The translations under genes and the position numbers were made by a program. Shown piece after piece: positions 8,731-13,731 of a stretch of DNA of 13,731 nucleotides. Source of the DNA: Podochytrium sp. JEL0797 (lineage: Eukaryota; Chytridiomycota; Chytridiomycetes; Chytridiales; Chytriomycetaceae). Every line of letters begins with the position of its first letter. Position 1 is the first letter of the stretch. The notes beneath the pieces are model-generated. The model had not been told where the DNA came from, did no database searches, and was given only the letters and a program-made list of their open reading frames with translations. The DNA is taken from the NCBI GenBank assembly GCA_027596195.1, contig JADGJG010000710.1, positions 1 through 13,731 of the forward strand, given 5' to 3'.

Positions 8731-9434
8731 TATCGTTGTTGTTGGGCACTGGGCGGGTTTCGAGAACGAGGTGGAAGCACGCGGAACAACGCAGAAAAGC
8801 AGGCCAAATGAACAGGCGGAGTGGAGATGGAGATCGGGGCTGGCGAATGAATGCTGGGGCAGTGGCAAAGCAAAGGGGTATGGGCGCCGGGTGGAGGGAT
8901 TGTCGAGATGCCGGTTGCGCAATTGTTTTTTCACTGCAGCCAATTTTTCGGAGGGGCGAAACCGAACTCTTCCGGGCCACCGGTGATCAATTTCCGAGTC
9001 TGGTGATTCACATTTTTCATTTCGGGAAACGATGACGAAACTACTTTTGCTACGTGGCGTCAACGTGGCGTGTTTGCGCAGCACATTTCTCCACCTTTCT
9101 CACAGTCATTTGACATATGAAGTCGCGACTCCAAATGACTCCACCCCTTGTCACCCCAATCTTATCGATCCTTCATCGATTTCTCTCTTCAAATTTTTCA
9201 TCATGTTACTTGTGGCTTTCTTGCCCCAATTCCTGCACGAGGGAATTTTGCGCCCCCTCCTTCACCAAGACAATAAATCATTCTCAAAGTGAGTAAAAAA
9301 AAGAGGGGGAGTGGCGGGGAGCGCCAGATTCCCAGTCCCCGATTTACGAGCAGTCTAAACAAAATTAGAAAAACTTACGGCATGATAAAATGTATATAAT
9401 TAAAGAAAAATAAAGAAAAAAAAGAAAATAAAAC
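8731..9434. other. Intergenic region upstream of the kinase, no gene supported
   Basis: This is the likely kinase 5' UTR and promoter. Visible details are a tandem pair ACGTGGCGTCA/ACGTGGCGTGT at 9052-9073, two ATCGAT boxes near 9165-9180, a TGACTC box near 9136 (Gcn4/AP-1-like) and an A-rich low-complexity tract at 9400-9432. The DPBB 3'-end relic (9338-9384) also lies here. The 86-codon plus-strand frame at 9032-9292 has no recognisable protein character. Confidence 0.5.
9338..9384 (-). pseudogene. Relic of the 3' end of a cysteine-module gene
   Basis: Positions 9338-9356 match 11074-11092 at 18 of 19 bases. There the DPBB gene has its intron acceptor and 11-nt terminal exon (Cys, Ser, stop). 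The match continues, with gaps, into the intron: minus-strand CATGCC...TAAG...TTTTCT...TTTAG against CATGCCCG...TAAGCTTTTCTC...CCAG. It stops abruptly before the intron donor, and no module precedes it. This looks like a short truncated duplication or the remnant of a lost gene. Confidence 0.6.
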
Positions 9435-9747
9435 TCAAAGCCCGCGACATGTTTTGGCATGTCTCTTGACGTGGCTGTTTCGAGTGAAGCACTTCCCGCT
9501 CAACTCGTACTTGAACGGCTTCTCGCCCGTGTGAACGCGATCGTGGTCTCGGAGACCAGCAGCCTTGGTGAAGGACTTGTCGCATTTGTTGCAGGGACAA
9601 CGCCTCACCGTCACTTTCAACTTTTTTGTGGACGGTATTGATGTGACTGGTGAGGTTGCATTTTAAGGCGTGTACTCGAAAGGCTTCTCACCCTTGCGGC
9701 CGCGTTCGTGACGTTTGAGGGGTGGCAACGTGGTGGCAGTGGGTGCA
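9435..9747 (-). pseudogene. Broken C2H2 zinc-finger cluster
   Basis: Finger remnants lie in order on the minus strand but in different frames. They are CTHCHHVATP (frame change) LKRHERGRKGEKPFEY followed by a stop, KCNLTSHINTVHKK in another frame, then CPCNKCDKSFTKAAGLRDHDRVHTGEKPF and KYELSGKCFTRNSHVKRHAKTC in the last open frame (60 codons, ending at 9435). Only the CPCNKC...HDRVH finger keeps all four ligands in a normal pattern. The last finger has lost both cysteines of its CxxC, and the second finger lacks its first half. TGEKPF linkers show that these were tandem DNA-binding fingers, so the original gene was probably a transcription factor. They may have been the C-terminus of the upstream reading frame. 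Confidence 0.72.
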
Positions 9748-10879
9748 GGGCCTTGGCAGTCGGAATGCTAAGTAGAAACCGTGGTTGGAGGGGATGTCCA
9801 CGATATACAGACAGTTTATATCCTCCGCTTGTGATCGGGTGTTGAATAACGACCTATCTGGAAAGTGCCCGCTCGTCCCCTTCCACACTGCCAAGCGGCC
9901 CTTTGGATTTGAAGACCAAGACACGATAAGTCGAATGCCCTGCATCTCCAACTTCGGAGACCAAAACGCAGCACGGAAGATCGCCACGTAGCAGTCCATG
10001 ATCTCCTTCTTGTTTCGGGATCGCTGGAGGAGTTTGCGGAACGGGGCACCTGGGTGCTGTGCGGTGCTGATGCCGATGCGCACTGAGAACGCTGACTCGG
10101 AACAGTGATCAACCAGGCGGTTCAGCTCGGGAAGGAGGTCCAACTCGTACAGAGTCATGAAAACGGTCCGAGTATCGCCGCCCATCAGAACGATAACAAC
10201 GTCGCGGATCGTCGAAAGCAACACGGCACTGAACAGTTGATTCAGGGCGACGATGGCTCGAATCTCCACACGGTCCCTTCTCCGAAGCACCACCATCAGG
10301 GCATTGGTGAATGCCAGGTGCGCGTTGAAGTCCGCAGTCGAATTGAAGCAGTCGAGGGTGTCGTTTTGGAGTCTGTCAACGCGACTGGGCAGCTCGTCCA
10401 GCTTGTGTTTCAGAAAAGTTGTCGGGCTTGAATCCGGAGCGTGGTACATGCACGAGAGAACAGTCACCAGAAGAGTGTGCATGCTTGTTCGAGGTCGTCG
10501 GGTTGGATTGAAAACTGGGCATCCGGATTGACGCTGCTGGTCTTCCCTTTCCACGGGGTCGCGTCGACTGGATGCGTGGGAAGACGACCCGCCTTTGGAC
10601 CTCTTCTTGCATGTCGTCAGCAGGGGGCTGTTCAAAAAATAAGGAGTTGAATGAAGGGGGCGAGGGGTGAGGGGAAATAAATACGCGTACATCATCCTCC
10701 TCTTCACTGGCAATCCCATCCTCCAATCCAAACTCTGATCCGACATCAGAGCATGAGTCCTCAATGTCTTCTTTGAAGGGGTCCATCCAATCGGCGGCCC
10801 CGGGCGGCGAGTCGGATTCAACTGGATGCTGCAAGTCTTGCATGGGATCGAGTGTTGGGGCTTTGCAGCTGGTCAACAT
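9688..10879 (-). CDS. Unrecognised protein, two-exon model with unresolved frame join (possibly a pseudogene)
   Basis: An acidic first exon (10691-10879, 63 codons from ATG at 10879, ending ASEEEDD) is followed by a 63-nt GT-AG intron (10628-10690). Past the acceptor, the frame set by exon 1 stops at 10376. A different frame runs open from here to 9688 and has more protein-like content, such as TADFNAHLAFTNALMVVL, IRAIVALNQLFSAVLLSTI and TVFMTLYELDLLPELNRL, which predict helices. A weaker acceptor (CATGCAAG, 24 nt further in) would connect exon 1 to that frame. The body would be about 310 residues. I do not recognise the family. The open frame runs into the CTHC of the broken zinc-finger stretch, so the whole may be a decaying zinc-finger gene. 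The exact start, splice and stop are uncertain. Confidence 0.4.
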
Positions 10880-11015
10880 GTCGGCGTCCGCGTTGGTGTT
10901 CTGGCGTTTAGGGGGTCATGATTCCTTGTTCTTTTTTGTGGGTCGAAATCCCATTTTTTGGTTTTTTTTTATCAGTGAAAAAATAATTTTTGTATTTGAG
11001 AACGCATGTATAAAC

Positions 11016-11021
11016 TTTATT
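11016..11021 (-). terminator. Poly(A) signal AATAAA of the DPBB gene
   Basis: The minus strand reads ACAATAAAGTTTATACATG, with the hexamer about 59 nt after the stop codon at 11080-11082. It lies in the 200-nt AT-rich gap (10880-11079) before the next gene, which otherwise holds nothing recognisable. Confidence 0.6.
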
Positions 11022-11079
11022 GTGTTCTATAAATTCAAAACAGTAGTACGGAGTGCGGCAGCAGCGAAATATTCCCGAT

Positions 11080-11473
11080 TTACGAGCAATCTGGAGAAAA
11101 GGGATGAGAAAAGCTTAGGAAATTTCGGGCATGTGGAACTTACACGACGTGGGACGACAAGTCATTTTGTTACTCCAAACGTCCTCAGGAGCAACACAAC
11201 AAACGTACGACGGATCAGCACAAGTGTCGGAATACCCACAAGTCATCCAGTTTTCGACCCCGTTGGACGACCCAACGGAGGCACAATCTAATATTAAAGC
11301 CAGATGTCAACAAGAAAAAGAGCGCGATTCCGAGAGAGATATGCTTACTGGCAAGAGTGTTAGGCCTACAAGTAGTCTTTCCGTTCCAAACGTCCGCTGG
11401 AGCAACGCAACAAACGTAGGAAGGGCTGGCACACGAGTCTGATGGTCCACAGGTCATCCAATCCGCAATACCG
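11080..11473 (-). repeat. Two further copies of the 6-Cys module, with introns like those of the WSC gene
   Basis: Module 1 (ADWMTCGPSDSC...TCRPNT) is in exon 5; module 2 (ENWMTCGYSDTC...TCRPTS) fills exon 6. The spacing C-x5-C-x6-CC-x12-C is the same as in the four modules of the WSC gene. The intron between them (11288-11348) starts GTAAGC and contains GCGCTC...TTGTTGACAT...GGCTT. This closely matches intron 3 of the WSC gene (4246-4316), although the genes lie on opposite strands about 7 kb apart. Confidence 0.83.
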
Positions 11474-12201
11474 CCCCAGGCGGGTCCTGGGACGGGCAAG
11501 CTTTCGGGCTGAGGAACAGGCGCTTTTGGTGGAGCAGGAGCCCAACCAGAGGAGCAGTCCACCCAGTCCCAGTTGGCATAGCTGACTCCAACGTCAATAC
11601 CTCCAGCAACGACGTCTGGTTGTTTATCAAGGGAAGAGAAGATTAGTCCCAAATTTTAAGGGATCCCGCCAAGAAACAACCACATACCCGAGAAAGCCGC
11701 CGTGGAAAGATCCAAGTCTTGGGAATTGGCATCCGAACGCAGCATGACGTCTGTTTTTCGGTGGTTATGGATCACGCACGTGCACATTGGCAGAATTGGT
11801 TTAATCAACATTCGGCTCACCAACAACCGTGACCACAACAGACCCGGCGTCAGTATAAAGCTTGATGCAAGAGCCGCACACATTGCTGTTCAGGATCGAA
11901 CTCTGGTCCGATAACGAGTAAACGGAAACGGCCGCAAACAGCGAGTTGTCCATGGGCGGCTGTTCATTCGCGACGATCAGAAGCGCATCCAAAGCAGACT
12001 CGATATCAAAAACAACAAGCAACTCACGTATCCCTTTCCACATGCGACAGTAAGGTCAGACCAGCTGGAACCAAACCAGGTGAGTTTTCCCTGTTGCGCA
12101 AATTAAGTATCAAATTGGCTCCGTGGCTTCACATATCTCCTCACGTAATTAGCAGCAACGTTGGAAGCGGCAAGCGCAAGGGACAAGATTGAAAACTTCA
12201 T
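11080..12201 (-). CDS. Secreted DPBB (expansin-like) protein with two 6-Cys modules, seven exons, 247 aa
   Basis: Gene model: join of 12145-12201, 12028-12090, 11821-11959, 11688-11750, 11349-11615, 11144-11287 and 11080-11090 on the minus strand, exactly 248 codons. The six introns are 53-72 nt and all GT-AG. Residues 1-18 are a signal peptide (MKFSILSLALAASNVAA). Residues 19-128 form a double-psi beta-barrel: GKLTWFG, TVACGKGY, MDNSLF, NVCGSCIKLY, SVVVTVVD, DLDLSTAAFS, then VGVSYANWDWVDC. This matches the order in expansin-like and RlpA-like proteins, which bind or loosen polysaccharide, usually without hydrolysis. The usual DRCPGC segment is replaced by DVMLRSDANSQ, so its cysteines are absent. 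A Pro-rich linker leads to module 1 (about 157-196) and module 2 (about 205-246), of the same type as in the WSC gene. The last exon encodes only the end of Tyr245, Cys246 and Ser247. Without the final intron the frame would end RPTSCKFHMPEIS at about 11118, which would lose the conserved spacing of the sixth cysteine. Confidence 0.82.
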
Positions 12202-12872
12202 CGTTCAGTGTGGGAGGAAGGAAGGAGGTGTGGGATGAAGAGGAGGGCCTCGGGCTTTATGCGGCTTTTTTGGTGGCTGCAGGAAGAACCCAGCGATTTG
12301 GTGGCTGATGGAGATGGGTCGCGCACGAATGGGAGATTGCGCATGTGCGCGCGTTCCAAGAAAATTTTCCGGATCAAATTCGGGATCAAATTTGTACCGG
12401 TCGCGGGGGAAACAAAACCCGGTACTCTCGTTTAATAGTGGGAAATGGGGGGTAATGGGGTCGTTTGAATGCTGTATTCGTCCGAATCTTTATCATTTTC
12501 GCCAGACTCGCGGACCCCAGGATCGGACTCTTCTCCATCGCGGAGCTGCCATCGCGTCGGTTGCGGAGGACCCGCAGAGTTGAACAGTGGTAGCGGACAA
12601 AAGTGGCTATTTGTTTCGAGGTCTTTAAAAACTCAAACCCCCCTAAAAAAACTCCCCGCAGCCCAATCCGTAAGAGCTCTAACCATCCGAAACCGAGTCT
12701 ACACCATTCGCCAAAAAGGACTTATTGGGCACACAGCTCTGGCGTCTTGCGGTTGTATCGGCATTGGTCAAACCGTTGCTTGAGCCCCCACAAATCTCAC
12801 TCTTGTCGCAGCCGCCAGGCACCACACATTACGTCTTAATTCTTGATTGAAACGCGGTAGATTTAATGCTCA
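12202..12872. promoter_or_regulatory. Intergenic region with the likely DPBB promoter
   Basis: No gene is supported here. On the minus strand a CT-rich tract (about 12207-12250) precedes the DPBB start, and a TATA-like GCATAAAGC lies near 12254-12262, about 55 nt upstream of the ATG. This is a common arrangement in well-expressed fungal genes. Further up is a tandem 12-nt repeat (12371-12394). The frame at 12469-12783 on the plus strand shows no protein-like character. Confidence 0.45.
12371..12394. repeat. Tandem 12-nt repeat in the DPBB upstream region
   Basis: Two adjacent units, GGATCAAATTCG and GGATCAAATTTG, differ at one base. They lie about 170-195 nt upstream of the DPBB start codon. 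This could be a paired regulatory site; it is too short to exclude chance. Confidence 0.4.
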
Positions 12873-13508
12873 TCATTTATTCAACTCTTCAATTGACCGA
12901 TTGACGTCCCTCCCAAACACATCCTCCTCCCGCCCTCCCAAAACTTGTTCCCAACCCTCTCGTCCACCATGCAGTCGATCCACAATTGCCTCTTCCAGCC
13001 TCTCGGCTAGTTTCAAAATTACGCTGCGAGTCGCAGTGTCCAACTTGTCAAGAAAATGCACGACATGCGATTCGAGGATCCACCACTCTTTTGACACAGA
13101 AGTGATAATATAAAGGCTGGAACAACACAGAGACGCGTCGTTCGAGTGAGCCCAATCGCGGCTGCGACTCGTCAAGTCGTTCAACGACACGGTCGTGGCG
13201 GGGGTCGATTCCGACCCGCCCCATCGCGACGCAGATCCAATTATCAATGATGTTTGTTGCAAGATTTGTTTGGCAGTCAACTTCTTGCTGCTTTGATGTG
13301 CGAGTCGGGGACCAAGAGAATCCACACTCGCTGCCACGCGGGCTGATTTCAAACGCGTTGCAATTGGTGCAGCGTCATTGTTGCAAAGGGTGTCGCGTGA
13401 GCAGGAGGAATCGACAAGCTGTCGATTGAACATTTTGGCTGTGAAGGGGCCGAATCGTTGCATTTGATCCGAGGAGGGGAGAATGGAGGCGCATGTGGGT
13501 TCCGTCAT
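12873..13508 (-). CDS. Unrecognised single-exon protein, 211 aa
   Basis: The open frame starts at ATG 13508 in an AACAATGACG context, directly after an in-frame TGA ACA, so the start is well bounded if the gene is unspliced. I do not recognise the product. There is no signal peptide or transmembrane helix. The middle contains SSCSRDTLCNN and a hydrophobic LCCSSLYIITS patch. The last 80 residues look helical and charged (HFLDKLDTATRSVILKLAERLEEAIVDRL, then GGREGWEQVLGGREEDVFGRDV). The last two sense codons spell AATAAA (see the poly(A) entry). The length and the absence of an opposing better frame favour a real gene. An undetected intron or chance cannot be excluded. Confidence 0.5.
   Translation of the reverse strand: MTEPTCASILPSSDQMQRFGPFTAKMFNRQLVDSSCSRDTLCNNDAAPIATRLKSARVAASVDSLGPRLAHQSSKKLTAKQILQQTSLIIGSASRWGGSESTPATTVSLNDLTSRSRDWAHSNDASLCCSSLYIITSVSKEWWILESHVVHFLDKLDTATRSVILKLAERLEEAIVDRLHGGREGWEQVLGGREEDVFGRDVNRSIEELNK
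12876..12881 (-). terminator. Possible poly(A) signal overlapping the end of the 211-aa reading frame
   Basis: The minus strand reads TTG AAT AAA TGA, so the hexamer AATAAA is formed by the last Asn and Lys codons. If used, cleavage would fall some 10-30 nt downstream, giving a very short 3' UTR. Confidence 0.35.
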
Positions 13509-13731
13509 TGTTCACCATTAAAAACGGGGAAATTTCATTTGTTTGTCGGCACATTGTGCTGACTGATTCTCTCGAATCCTCAAGTAATTCTGACTCTGTC
13601 AAATGGTTGAAGAAAAGGGGAAATAAGTAATAACTACTGTATTTTTTGAAAAAGAAGAGCGTTTCGGAATTGTCAGATATGTAAATCTTTGAGAAAAAAT
13701 AGATGACTCATCTTCAATTCGAATCGTTTCC

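Noticed and set aside
8731..9084. N-terminal extension of the kinase to an ATG at 9084
   Set aside because: The frame is open, but the residues show no domain and the composition looks like leader DNA. It cannot be fully excluded without transcript data.
9032..9292. Plus-strand 86-codon frame in the kinase upstream region
   Set aside because: No domain, signal peptide or homologous look, and it overlaps likely promoter sequence.
10105..10431. Plus-strand 108-codon frame opposite the unrecognised gene
   Set aside because: Antisense shadow of the minus-strand frame, with no features of its own.
11118..11143. Alternative 3' end of the DPBB gene without the last intron
   Set aside because: It would give a tail that breaks the C5-to-C6 spacing seen in all other modules, and the donor and acceptor are strong. 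It is kept as a possible retained-intron form.
12469..12783. Plus-strand 104-codon frame upstream of the 211-aa gene
   Set aside because: Low-quality composition (Ser-rich, then unrelated) and no motif, so probably chance.
12660..12800. Possible tRNA-like segment
   Set aside because: No T-arm consensus and no cloverleaf could be folded by eye. No tRNA, rRNA or CRISPR array was found anywhere in the window.
13375..13602. 75-codon minus-strand frame overlapping the start of the 211-aa gene
   Set aside because: It begins with TTG, not ATG, and overlaps the longer frame, which has a better start context.

Overview
The window looks like nuclear DNA of a fungus, probably an early-diverging (zoosporic, chytrid-like) one. 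The evidence is many short GT-AG introns (53-137 nt), AATAAA poly(A) signals, a RasGEF, a Ran1-type protein kinase, and secreted proteins with WSC, double-psi beta-barrel (DPBB) and cysteine-rich modules. No bacterial operons, ribosome-binding sites, tRNAs, rRNAs or CRISPR arrays were seen. The lineage is inferred from gene content only.

Layout. 69-3144 (-) is one six-exon Ras guanine-nucleotide exchange factor of 875 aa with an unusual Cys/His cluster near its N-terminus. 3145-3546 is the divergent intergenic promoter region, holding a 27-nt direct repeat. 3547-5440 (+) is a five-exon secreted protein of 540 aa: signal peptide, four cysteine-rich modules of one new-looking type, a Ser/Thr-rich linker and two WSC domains. 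5488-6230 (+) is a decayed tandem copy of its WSC part. 6610-8730 (-) is a three-exon Ser/Thr kinase with a long disordered Ser/Asn/His tail. 8731-9434 is intergenic and contains a 47-nt relic of the 3' end of the DPBB gene. 9435-9747 (-) is a broken C2H2 zinc-finger stretch at the end of a poorly resolved reading frame (9688-10879, -). 11080-12201 (-) is a seven-exon secreted DPBB (expansin-like) protein of 247 aa carrying two more of the cysteine-rich modules. 12873-13508 (-) is a single-exon 211-aa protein I do not recognise.

The main discovery candidate is the cysteine module shared by the two secreted proteins. All six copies have the same spacing, C-x5-C-x6-CC-x12-C-x5/7-C, with a D/N-W-x-T-C start and a K-x-T-C-R-P end. 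Every copy is bounded downstream by a phase-1 intron that separates the sixth cysteine from the other five, so the last cysteine comes from the next exon. In the DPBB gene that last cysteine sits in an 11-nt terminal micro-exon. Intron sequence is conserved as well as exon sequence, within one gene and between the two genes about 7 kb apart, pointing to recent spread by exon-plus-intron duplication. The spacing resembles a cystine-knot (knottin) fold. The company of WSC and DPBB domains suggests binding to cell-wall or plant polysaccharide. Both the fold and the function are inference.

Functionally, the two secreted proteins probably act outside the cell on polysaccharide, while the RasGEF and the kinase belong to intracellular signalling. 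Nothing in the sequence ties the two groups into one pathway.
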